Shown piece by piece: positions 48,602 through 59,610 of a stretch of DNA of 64,000 bases. The notes under the pieces were generated by a model. That model made no database searches, was not told the DNA's origin, and worked only from the letters and a program-made list of their open reading frames with translations. The stretch's first letter is position 1; each line of letters starts with the position of its first letter. The translations under genes were made by a program, and so were the position numbers. The stretch covers positions 4,216,001 to 4,280,000 of the forward strand of contig JASJZH010000002.1 of the NCBI GenBank assembly GCA_037178975.1, in the 5' to 3' direction. The DNA is from Oscheius tipulae (Eukaryota; Nematoda; Chromadorea; Rhabditida; Rhabditidae).

Positions 48602-51353
48602 GGTGCTGTCAAAGGGACTAATTTATTGTATTCATCCAATTACTGTTTTGTTTCGAAGTTCTACAAAATTAACAACTTTCAAAGCTTTGTAATTTCCCCA
48701 AAGACACACAGGAATATGTTGCATTGTTGTCAGTGATCCACCCCGCGCAACTTCACACACTCCTGTTTGCGATGCACTTTGATTACAACGAGGTTGATTG
48801 CTCTCGGTGACTCCGGCCACCCTGAACGGGTAATTACGCTCCCATTGCTACACGCACTTCTGGATTATTCTGGGCTTCTCCCCCTAACGCACGTTTCCTG
48901 GTAGAGAGACCAATTGAATGTTGGCAGGTTGAGGGTCACAAGACTGAAAGTGCGCCCCCCACAGCCTCTGTGAAGCTCGGTCTCTTTAGCAACTGTCCAG
49001 TTCAACCTTCTAAACTCTGATTGTTTTTTGTATTGAACCAGCCAACACATTCTACTGTTCATGACGAGACCCCAATGAATAGATTCAGGACAAATAACTG
49101 AGGGTCCCGGAGGCCCAGAGAAAAAGCCACAGACATGGTAGTGTGTCACCCTCTTCACTCTGTTTTTGTTATCTGTTCCAGACGACGAAGTGGTCATTAA
49201 TATTGACCAAAGGACCGGTTAGAAAATATACTTATATCATTCTTAAAACAGTTATACCACCACCTCACGAAATTCAACAGCTGAATTCTGCTGTAAAGTG
49301 ATCTCACGAATCTCAAGGTCCATCAAAACAATGGGGAGTTCTATCTTGATTTACTCGATTTCCATGACTCTTTTAGTCCAATATCCTTGTTCAGACACAT
49401 TATTCTAGGGCTCACATTTACGATCAGGCCCTAGGATCCTACTTTCCCCTGCTCATAATTTCTATTTGTCTGCTGCGGATAATTTGATTCGATTCTTCCC
49501 GGAGCTCGCCCTCTCTCATAAAAAGTGCACAGACTCTTTTGTGTTTGCCTCCCTCGAAGGAGTCCTAATTAATAGAGAGACCTACTTCCTCCAACAATCA
49601 ATTTCTCGTCAGGTCTCACACAATCGCCTGTTAATTTCCCCCGTCTCCTCTTGCCCTTTTTCCCATATTTGCACAGGATGAAACGCTCTCCATATCGCCT
49701 ATGAATAGCCAGTCAGTCTTTCCTCCCCAATTAATGGGTCCTAATAATTCAGAACACCCACTCGAGGCCCGGTTTCTTTCAGTCCAAAACTTTCTTGTGC
49801 AGCGTGTAACAGATTCCATACTAGAGATTCCGAAAGTTTGACGTTAATTGACGTATCCATCCTTCCAGACGTTTCACCAAAGGGTTTCTTTCCGTTTATA
49901 ATTTGCCAATCGGCTCGAAATCTTTCTCATCAAGAGATTGATAAAAAGCGAGTGGTACTGATCGATTTCTCTTCATTTCTCTCGTACACTCGTCCTCAGC
50001 TGCTTCTTCATCCGACCGCCCATTCTTTGCCTTCAAATATCATCTGATAATCGGATGAGAAGCAATCTTTCTGATTACTTTTTGATCCTCACTCGAGTCC
50101 TTCCCGCAAATACTCTTCCTCTCTCCATGTGGCTGAAGACAGGTAGGAGCTCCAAGCAAAGATCGTGGTCACGATTAAATTTTGCCAGGCGGCAATTGTG
50201 AATGAGAGACGTCACGCAAATGTTCTCAAGCTGCACCTCTTCAATTGTCACTGTTCAGTTAACGTACTTTTTGATAGAGATTGTTGGTTAGACCTTCTCC
50301 CAAATCTTAAAATAGGCGAAAGTTTGTCTGTCTGGTTTCCATGACACGTCCTGGATCCGGTGTCTCTGTAACAGACCTAGTGCCAGATTCCTGTTTGGCT
50401 CACAAAAAAACTTCCAGAAAAGCTAGTCAAATACTAAAGAAAGCACACCTTACTGGGGTTGCTTCCGTCTTGGCTCGACTTGCTTGATTCATGTGAACTA
50501 ATCGGATAATCTCCACCCTCCCACAAGCAATCATCGTCCGTCTCAGGGGCAGCTGTCTCTCACTCGTCCTTTTTACTCTCTCGTTTTATCAAAAGAGAGA
50601 CATGTTATGTGTGCTGCCGGTGAATTATTAACAAATAATCGAGCGTCATTCCGACCTTTTCAACTCTCCCTTTTTTTGGGACAGAGGGGAGCCCAGTCGT
50701 CTCTCTTATCAGTATGTTATTGGGGCTATCTGTTTAGAAAGGGAGCTAGAGTCGTCTCCCTCCCTTTTCTCCTGTAGCTACAAGCGCTTCCAATCATAAA
50801 ACCAATTTCACATCTGCGGTCTTTACACTCTTTTTTTCGAGATGGAGAAAAGCTGGCATTCAAGTGTTCCCATATCATCATTATCACGTTCGAACCCTTT
50901 TCTCATTGGAGGCATGATCTTTCGAAAACTACAGACCGTACAGTTCGTTAGATCCGTTGAAGCTCCTAGACCTATGATCAGAAACAGGATCTTCTTCTGA
51001 ACTGTACTGACTGATTGTTCCTGTTCCAAATCATTCAGTCTTTTTTTTGTGATCAGCACCCTTACTAGCCTCTTTCATCTTGTATCTCTCAGTCCCGGAC
51101 CAATCTCTCGTATTTCCGATTCTTGTGAGAGACTCCAGCTTTCAATCTCAACTGTTTTGTTTACCTGGAACCTGGAGCTTGAAAATCAGATTAGTTTTAT
51201 ATACCACCCTTCAACCCAAGCTTTTGTAGTTGACCTATTCACTTTTCATCCTACTTCTGAGCAGGAAAGACACACATGTTTCTCATCAAGCACTTTCAAA
51301 AAGAGTAATCTTCCCTCTTCAGTTCACTTTCTCTACTCAAAGTTCGTTCAGAC
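48602..51353. other. Gene-poor region of about 2.7 kb
   Basis: The region between a minus-strand gene and a plus-strand gene, so the two promoters face outwards. The plus strand is pyrimidine-rich with repeated TCTCTC and TTTTC tracts. No exon chain, RNA gene or inverted repeat was found. Confidence 0.4.
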
Positions 51354-52646
51354 ATGTCCAGCTACTGGACCCGTCTCTTCCCTCCGTACTACAAGTACTC
51401 CGTTTTTGTCTTCCTAGGATACCTATTCGTCTACTGTGCCTGTCTTCTGGCTATCAGTGAAGGTTCCGCGAAGTCCAGTGAATAATTTAATTGGGAGTTT
51501 CAGCTTACTACAAATCTGCCTCTCTCGTCCTGCCTATAGCCTATAAAATGTTCGAGGATACTGTTGCCAAAGGAGCTGAAGGGTTCGACTGGACGTCAGA
51601 AGAGAAAGATGTCATTGAGACGGTAGGTTCAGGATGAAATTCGGGAGAGAAAGACTGCAGTATCCGATCAAACTGTTCAAAGCTCTAACCTTTTCTTCCA
51701 GTACCGCACTGCCATGATGTTTCTATGGGTTCTGTCGACCATCGGTGTTATCCTCAGTATGATCCTCATTATTCCTCAATTCTTTGACTTCAACGATAAG
51801 AGAGGCAATCCGAGTCATCTGGTCAGTTCCTTATCACTCTCCCCTAATCAATCCGGAAGTATCTTTCAGTGTCTGGTTCAAGTCAAATTAGCTTGGATCC
51901 TCTGGATAGCTGTGGCAATCTATATGGTCGTTTTGAGTGGAGGGATCTTCTGGGCGTGGATGGTCAGTTCTCCGGGAGTCAAAAGCTTCGACGACCATTT
52001 CAACGCCTGCGAGAAGGAAGAAGTCTTTTTGACAGAACTGGAGACGACGCTAGAATGCACTACTGACGATGATAAGGAGGTACCTCCGGAGCATGTATGT
52101 GGTCTAACCTATCCTATCTCCGACTATTTTTCTGCTTGTGACTCACTAACTGGTATTGTGGTAACATTGTTTGGGCTCGGAGACAAATTTTCTAACCTTT
52201 TCGGGTCCAAAACTGTACCTTTTGCCTCGTTATGTTCTGCAAACGTGTAAACTAAGTCGAAAACTACAATTTTTGGAGCGTGGAAAAACAATGTGACATC
52301 GAAGAACCACTTTTACACAGCATGTCTGTTTCTGAGCTCTTACAAGAACCGACGTCTATTCTAAGATCTTCTTCAGCATGATTTCAGTCCGCTCCCCTTC
52401 AGTTTTCCTACTAAAAATTTCCAGAAATGCTGGGATAACGTAAAAACAAGTGTGATCACCCCGTTATGGGTCGATCTACTCTTCTACGTCTACTTGGCCG
52501 GCACAGCCATCGCCTTCTTTGCCATCCCCTTATTCAACAAACGTAAGTGAACAAAAACTCTCTCAACTCATTATAAAACTGCAGAACTGGTGAAACCGGA
52601 CGATAACGAAGTGGCCTTGGAGGATAAGGAGCCTTTGAAGGCGTAG
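51354..52646 (+). CDS. Four-pass membrane protein with cysteine-bearing outer loop
   Basis: Five or six exons give about 220 residues. Helices: 1 YSVFVFLGYLFVYCACLLAI, 2 FLWVLSTIGVILSMILII, 3 KLAWILWIAVAIYMVVLSGG, 4 VDLLFYVYLAGTAIAFFAIP. The loop between helices 3 and 4 holds cysteines and acidic residues (FNACEKEEVF, TLECTTDDDKE, KCWDNVKTS). Both ends are predicted inside, and the C terminus is short and acidic (DDNEVALEDKEPLKA, stop 52644-52646). The layout resembles tetraspan/claudin-like proteins, but there is no CCG motif of true tetraspanins and no claudin signature. An intron of about 357 nt (52078-52434) precedes KCWDN. A TTCAG acceptor sits 2 nt before the ATG, suggesting trans-splicing. 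Confidence 0.75.
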
Positions 52647-52994
52647 AAGAATCTCAAAGCTAATTTCTGTACAATTTCCGCAACCAGGTGATCTGAATCT
52701 TGCTCAATTGTTGTCCTATCTCAAGAACTTGTTTTGTTTGGCAAAACACATATAAACTTTATGCGAAACATAACACTCTGAGACAATATCACACACTCGG
52801 AAGCGTCGTGAATGACGGCGGTAGGAAAAATAAGGTGACAGGAGAGGCAAAAAGAATAAATAGACCTATACATACATTTACTAGTAGAGAGACAAATCAT
52901 CGGAAATGAAGGGATCTTGCTGCTGCCAGAAAACGGAGCAAAATGGAGACGTTAGAGCGGAAATAGTTGAGTATCGCGACTGAAGAAAACGGCT

Positions 52995-53994
52995 CTATCC
53001 CATGACGACTTTGCCCGTATCCTCCTTACCCGCCATTTTGGGCTTGCCGAATGTGAAAGGGATGTACTTATACTTTACCATGTGCTGAATCAGTTATTTC
53101 AGTGGAGAAAATTGAAAGAAATACCATGATTTGCCTCTTCATGGTGAGACAGAAGAGAATGATAAAATACATGACGAGAATCGGCCAGAAGACGGGCACG
53201 TTGAAGAATTCGAAGAATGTGCAGAAGATGGAGATCACGGTGGCCTTTGTCGTCGAGTACCAGAATTTGAACTCGGGAAGTCGTCTCATGAACGGCCGGA
53301 ACTCGTCGTTCGTTTTCGATGGCAGCACAGGTCCATCGTCCTCATCGTCAAACTGAAAAAGACATTATTTTCTATTCGAAATAGTGAAATTATAGATTCT
53401 TTGTAGTGAAAAGTAGTTTGGACTTGATGAATTGCCATTACCAGACTCAATCCAAGAATTCAAAGTGAAAACAGACCTCCAGAGCGGGATCGATGGAAGG
53501 GGTGAGGAATAGAAGGAAGAGATTGAGGTAGTAAATTCCTACCGCGTAACAAACAATGTAGAATCCCTGAAAAAGACGTTTGTAATAGGAAAAAGAAGGA
53601 AAAAATACCTGGAGATAGATGATACGGAACATGAAGAGAATGATGAGTCCAATTGCAATCCCCCATCGCACTGCTACCAACGGCGTCAATTTATCCAGAT
53701 AGTACTGATACTTCTGAAAGAGATCTTTAGGTAAAAGTACAAGAGAAAGTAGAAAAACCTGATCACTCGTTAACATTATCGGAAACACCTGCAACTAGTC
53801 GTAGCGCGCACTGAATTAATTGACTCGAGGACGAAAGTGTTTTAAAAGTTTTTTCTATCGCAACTATTTTGTTTCAACAAAAAAGAGAAAAAACGCGGAG
53901 CAAGGAGTAATAAAGCACAACTCACAACTTCCATTGAGTGGAAAAATTTGGAGACGACTCCTGGCTGATCTCTTATGTCGTCTCCGCCGTCCAT
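52995..53994 (-). CDS. rer1: RER1, Golgi-to-ER retrieval receptor
   Basis: RER1 is a four-pass protein of the early Golgi that returns escaped ER membrane proteins in COPI vesicles. From the ATG at 53994: [20 protein letters not shown], then [18 protein letters not shown] (human WLDKSTPYTAVRWVVTL), [20 protein letters not shown] (human GWYIVTYALGIYHLNLFIAF), [31 protein letters not shown] (human DDGPSLPTKQNEEFRPFIRR), [26 protein letters not shown] and [12 protein letters not shown]. The stop is at 52995-52997. Family assignment is certain and the length is normal. The start is the first ATG after an acceptor TTTCAG 15 nt upstream. A longer in-frame reading from 54072 with a hydrophobic leader is rejected because RER1 lacks one. 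Confidence 0.95.
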
Positions 53995-54687
53995 TGTGGA
54001 ATATTTACCTGAAACTGGGCTAAAATGAGACAAAATGACGGTGAACAAGAGCAAAATAAAAAGTCCCGCCAAATGAAATTTAAAGAAAATGGTTTGAAAA
54101 GTGAGCGGAAGGAAGAGGAAGTTCAGATTTTCACTTTTCTTTTTTACATTTCTCCTGCTTTCCTTTATCTTTTCTCAAAGCTGATACGATAAACAGACGT
54201 TAGAGGCTCTGTCGAAACATTGATCAATGACGTATGCTAATAAAAGAGTGAAAAAGTGCCAGTCTGGCAAGAAATCTACTGGGACTGTTTCTAAAAGTTT
54301 GGCTGTACTTTTGCTAGTTTATAGCTGTGTAATCTGCATCGAAAATCTATTGAGAAATAGAAATGTGATAGAGAGAATGGCTCCATTTCCAGGTGGAGCA
54401 GGAACCACGTCAGTTTACTGTAAACGGCGTGCAGTTTCTTTTAGACAGTTTTCACTGGAAGTTGACGACTTTTGTGCATATTTTGCTGGAGTAAGCAGGG
54501 TTCTTAGTTGTAGACACTAGTGAGATGACAAACTGCAAAGAGATGGATATCGTTACTGGCAACTCATACAAAACCAGCCGACTGCCTGCTATTTACGCGT
54601 AACCATGCAAACCGACTCCTTCAAGAACTTTCAAAGGAGAGATTTCATTCGCTCTTTCAACCTTCAACCTGGCAAATTACAGATACA
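53995..54687. promoter_or_regulatory. Divergent promoter region between RER1 and TBL2
   Basis: About 690 nt between head-to-head genes. The TBL2 side ends with the acceptor TTACAG 5 nt before its ATG. There is no TATA box at a plausible distance. A short plus-strand frame at 54227-54520 has no support. Confidence 0.4.
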
Positions 54688-56335
54688 ATGAATGGAAAAA
54701 ATCTCATCAACTTCCATGACCTGGATATCGAAACCCTCGTCTCGGCACTAGGAACAGTGATTGCCGTATTTTTGGCAGTCATCTGGTATATTCGACGAAA
54801 GGAAAAGGAGGCCGTTGAGGCGAAATTGAGGTCAGTTCTGTTCGTATCTTTTGAAATAAATTTACAGCGAGGTTGTAGATGAAACAGAAGCGAGCGAGCC
54901 GGAGGAACAGGAAGAAAAGGCAAAGGAGGCACAGCTGAAACAGAGGAAAGGAGACGATTCTAAACAAAAGGTGCCCGTTTTTCTGTTTTTTAATTTCAAA
55001 ACATTTCAGGCAAAAGATACCTTTCAACATCCGTGGCTGGTCACCACGCTGAAAGGTCACACTGCTGCGGTTACTGGAATCGGCTTTTTTCCCGATGGCA
55101 AGAAGTTGATGTCTGTCTCCGTGGATCGCAACGTCTTTTTATGGAAGGTTGGCGAGTTCCAGACCAAGGAGCGGAAGTCCTTCAAGCAAGTTCTCGACTT
55201 TGATACCGCCACAAAAGTCGCCGGAGCATCGGATTCGAAGAGCGTTGTGATGAGCATGAAGAGAGATAACAAGGTAAAACTCTGTTCCAGAGATATTTTT
55301 GCCTAATTCTAGCTGGAAGTCTTCAAATGGGTCAAGAAAGACGACAACGGATCTCTGAAACTAGTCCCAGCAGGAACTCTCGACTTCCCGATCTGCCATC
55401 AAATCGATATCAAATGGATTGGAATTTCGTCTTCTGGAAAGTTCTTGATGTCGGCCGCACCGGACCAGAAGGTTGTCTTGTACGACCTAAAAGGACAGGT
55501 AAGGTTTCCAGACAAGTTGATTTCTTTTTCTGGTTTCAGATCCTGAAAAAGCTGGAGCCGAAAGTGAGTACGATATATGACTGCGCCATTTCTCCCGACG
55601 GACGGTTCATCTCCGTGTGCGGCTTCACTCCCGATGTTCTCGTCTTCGAGCCCACCTTCAAAGCCGACATTGGATTCCAGGACTGCAAGAAAGTATTCGA
55701 TCTCAAGGGCCACAATTCGGGTGTCTTCGTCGCAGCCTTCAATTCTAATGGTACGCGAGCAGTGACCGTCTCTCGCGACGGATTCTGGAGAGTCTTCGAC
55801 ACGGAGGTTCGCTATAACCAGGGTCAAGACGCGACAGTTCTCAGAAAGTTGGTTGTTCTTTTCTTTATTTCCCTTGGTTCAATTTCAGAGGTGAATGGGC
55901 CTGTCTGAAAGGAGCTCAGGCCGAAAAAATCCATCTGGCAGTTAGTCCTTTCGGCGGAAGTATCGCCATCTCTTTTGGAACCAACATCAAGTTTTTCAGC
56001 AGCGAGGATGAGACCAAAGACTATCCTGAAAGCAAGTCTATCTTCCAATTTCAAGACTCTTTTCAGTCCCCGAGGTTCATGCCAGCAGCATCGAGGAGAT
56101 GACCTTCTCTCCCTGTGGAAACTACCTCGTCAGCTGCGCCGACCGCTATATTCGCGTCTTCCATAACGTGGCCGAACATCATAGCACTGTCGTTCGACTG
56201 ACCAGGGTTCGTTTGATCAAGATCTCATAAAATTAGATTCAGACACTGCCGGAGATCCACGGAGACGGTCCACGAAGACGGGCAGCCGAGCAGATCGAGG
56301 AAGCCAAGACACAGATAGACCACTACAAGGCATAG
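54688..56335 (+). CDS. tbl2: TBL2, ER-anchored WD40 protein
   Basis: TBL2 is an ER membrane protein with a cytosolic beta-propeller; in mammals it associates with the kinase PERK under stress. The N terminus has one membrane helix (LVSALGTVIAVFLAVIWYI) followed by a charged linker (RRKEKEAVEAKL, then EEQEEKAKEAQLKQRKG). WD repeats follow: TLKGHTAAVTGIGFFPDGKK with DRNVFLWKV; IGISSSGKFLMSAAPDQKVV; DCAISPDGRFISVCGFTPDV; LKGHNSGVFVAAFNSNGTRA with SRDGFWRVFD; and MTFSPCGNYLVSCADRYIRV with FHNVAE. The C-terminal helix is RRRAAEQIEEAKTQIDHYKA, then the stop at 56333-56335. Size and order match human TBL2. Introns are short. Confidence 0.93.
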
Positions 56336-57006
56336 AAAATGTTGTTTTTTGTTATATTTTGTTGTAATCTCGGGTTGTTTTATGTGTTTGTAACACCGGG
56401 TAATAAAGTTGTTTTTTACCTGAAGTGGTCATGTATGTTTGCATTTCCTTTGCAACACCTATCTCTTGCTCTTTTGTCGCTAGAAGTGCATATTTTCTCA
56501 CTTTGCATGGTAATTTACCTCGGTTTAGATGAAAAACACGGAATCTAAACAAAATCACTGAGAGGCGGCTGTTTACACAACTGAGATAGACGCTAATGCG
56601 GACATTGTACCCTGAACTAGTTTATCGCCGCAAGCATTGTGGTCAGCCAATCTCTGCCTTCCCATTTCTCTTTTAACTGAAGTTTTGCTCACAAACAGCT
56701 CCATTTTTGTTTCAAATCCTTTCACAGTATCTACTATGCGAAAATTGTATTTCTGTACCACCTCTTCAAATCTTTCGTTTCTCGTCAATTGACCATTTTC
56801 AGGACTTCTTACTGACCAGCAAAGATGTTCAACACGGGGTAAGCACATTTTCGATTACTTTTTTCTACTTCAATCATTGCTCTCCTGGCAGAGTAGAGTC
56901 TTATCAGTCACGGTCCACGCGGACTCACTATTTTCACCCAAAATGGCCGACCAACCTGCCAGGAGAGGGTTTGTTTCCTTTTTTTTTTGTGACCAGATTC
57001 TAATCC
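56336..57006. other. Spacer between TBL2 and HSDL2
   Basis: About 670 nt. An AATAAA at 56402-56407 is a likely TBL2 polyadenylation signal. The rest shows no gene or repeat. Confidence 0.4.
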
Positions 57007-58443
57007 ATGTCTTTCAGTAAATTCGTTGGCAAGACTGTCCTGATCACAGGAGCTTCTCGCGGAATCGGCAAGGAAATCGGTCTGAAGCTCGCCAAGGATG
57101 GAGCCAATATCGTCATTGCCGCCAAGACCGCCACAGCTCATCCGAAGCTGCCGGGAACGATTTACACAGCTGCCGAGGAGATGGAGAAGGTACTCTTACT
57201 TCAGTTTTCTCGCAAATATCAAGCTCAGGCTGGAGGGAAGGCCCTGGCCTGCATTGTGGACGTCCGCGACGAGAAATCCGTCCAGAAAGCCGTCGAGGAT
57301 ACGGTCAAAAAGTTCGGTGGAATCGATATTCTGATCAACAACGCCTCGGCCATCAGCATGACCAACACGGAGGACACGGACATGAAGCGGTACGATCTCA
57401 TGCATTCCATCAACACTCGCGGAACATATCTCATGTCAGTTTTCTTCTGAATTGCCTTGAAAAACCTTTTCCCAGGTCGAAGACGTGTCTTCCCTACCTG
57501 AAGCAGGGCAAGAATCCCCACATTCTCAACATCTCACCTCCTCTTCTCATGGAAAAGCAGTGGTTCGCCAATCACGTCGCCTACACCATGGCCAAATACG
57601 GTATCTTTTTTGACTTTCAATAGATCATAAAACCTTAGGAATGTCGATGTGTGTGCTGGGAATGCACGAGGAGTTCCGTCCCTATGGGATCGCCGTCAAT
57701 GCTCTCTGGCCTCTAACGGCGATCTGGACGTCGGCGATGGACATGCTCAGCTCGGGAACGGCAGCCAGTGGCTGCCGCAAAACTGACATCATGGCCGATG
57801 CCGCTTATTCCATCCTCTCCAAGAACAGTCGCGACTACACCGGCCAATTCCTCATCGACGAAGACGTTCTCCGCGCCGAGGGAGTCACCAACTTTGACAA
57901 ATACGCCATGGATCCTTGTGAGATTTTTTAAAAGTTAAGTTTATTGACTATTTAGCTGCCCCTCTCATGCCGGACTTTTTCATTCCCGGAGGTGTCTACG
58001 ACTCGGTCTTCCAGACGCCCGGAGACCGACAGAAGAGTCGTCAGGAGATCAATAAGGCCGTCTCGAGTGGCGAAATCAACCAAGTTCTGAAGTCGGTCGG
58101 AGGACTTCTTAACAAGGAAATCGTTGGCAAGATGGGCGCCGTCTACCAGTTCCAAATCACAGGTTTCTTTTTCACTGAATTCAACTTATTTGCATCTCTA
58201 GGAGACAGTCAGAAGACCGTCGTTCTCGATCTGAAAAATGGTGACGGTTCGATCAAGGAGGGCAGCGATGAGAAGGCCGATGTCAAGTTCACCTGTTCCG
58301 CCTCGGATTTCCCTCAACTCTTCAATGGAAAGCTCTCCCCCACGACCGCCTTCATGTCCAAGCGTCTGAAGATCCAGGGCGACATGCCGAAGGCCTTAAA
58401 GCTCGAGGGTCTGCTGAAGAAGATCAACAAGAGCAAATTGTAA
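57007..58443 (+). CDS. hsdl2: HSDL2, peroxisomal/mitochondrial short-chain dehydrogenase with SCP2 domain
   Basis: HSDL2 joins an SDR domain to a C-terminal sterol-carrier domain and takes part in lipid metabolism. The start is MSFSKFVGKTVLITGASRGI, with the TGASRGIG cofactor motif. ANIVIAAKTATAHPKLPGTI matches the family's AAKTxxPHPKLPGTI. The catalytic sequence is NNAS, then NISPPL, then YTMAKYGMSM, with the YxxxK pair in YTMAK. ALWPLTAIWTSAMDML, IMADAAYSIL and GQFLIDEDVL follow. After a linker, the SCP2 domain shows VYQFQITG, DLKNGDGSIKEG, DVKFTCSASDFPQLFNGKLS and MKIQGD-type sequence (RLKIQGDMPKALKLE). The stop SKSKL-like end reads INKSKL; the last three residues SKL form a perfect peroxisomal targeting signal 1. 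Assignment is certain. Confidence 0.96.
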
Positions 58444-59610
58444 ACTTTTACGAAGAAAAATTGTGTATACTTTTGTCAAAGTGTAATTATATAATTTTTA
58501 AACCGGTCCAATGAATATACGTGCATTTCTGTTCTTTGTAGCAACTGACCGATGCCAGAGCTGACCGTCCATGACCCAGGTACTTGGTAAACAGTATGAT
58601 AAGACTGATTGCTCAAAGATATGGCAATAGTCGTCTATCTCTGACCATGTTTCGGCTCGCGAGAAAAAAAAAAGCTTCTATAGCGGTTTAAATCACCGCG
58701 CAGATTCTTTCAAAATTTGGCGGGAAACTACGTTTATTTTTTTTATTTTTTTTTTGCGAGAGCTCATTCCCGTTGTTGCTGCCGGATTTTTTTCTCATTC
58801 TCTGCCCTTTTTTCACTTGGTTTCGAGAAAAAAAAATTGTTGATTGTATCCAGAAATGCAAAATATCGTTGAAAATTCCATTTTTTTTACCGTGTAAACG
58901 GGACGCCTGTTCTCTGCTCCATGATCGTGAGCGAATCTTTCGTTTCTTTCTTTGTCTTTCGCATGTTGGTGCCGCCGCCGGACTTCACGTGTTTGTGTGT
59001 TGCCCCTGAGTGCGCTGTAATGACTCCTATCTCTTAGTAAATAGCCTATTTGGTCAGTGGCGCTATCTCTCCCCGCTTGCCACTGCCGAATTTGTGATTT
59101 TCCCAGCCTAGTGTTGGAATGAGACCAATAACTAACAAAGCAACGTGATTTCCTTTATTTTTACGCTGAAGCATCTCCCGATCAATAACTCCGCGAGCTT
59201 GTTTATGGCTGCTGTTTCATTTTTGTTTTTAGTGAACTATTTTTGTGGGGATCTTGTAGAAGGCTGCAATAGATTTGGGACTATTATTAGCAGTCCAGAT
59301 TCGAAGGGACAAGTTCAAAGTTCCGTTGGTATTGTGTCTAGGCTACCCGTCTGTTTGTATGAAATTCCGCTTATCTCATGACGACCGATCTTTGAAAAAC
59401 AAGTGGGATGGAGAGAAACATTGTTTTGTTTCCTGGCTCTGAGATGATCTCGTTCTAGCCAGTTATTAACATCGACCATTACCTTCTGCAGCATTTTACG
59501 TGATCGTTTACAGCTTCGTATAGCTTTTCCGGGTATTAAACAGCCCTAGTTCTTGATGTATCCTTCTCTTCTAGCTATCATCATAATCTAACGTCTCGTT
59601 TCCAGCAAGA
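58444..59610. other. Spacer between HSDL2 and glycogen synthase
   Basis: About 1.2 kb with long T tracts around 58735-58760. It contains a perfect E2F-type word TTTGGCGGGAAA at 58716-58727. An acceptor TTTCCAG lies 5 nt before the glycogen synthase ATG. Open frames here are unsupported. Confidence 0.4.

Noticed and set aside
53842-54072. Longer RER1 start with a signal-peptide-like leader
   Set aside because: RER1 proteins have no cleaved signal, and an acceptor lies between this leader and the conserved start.
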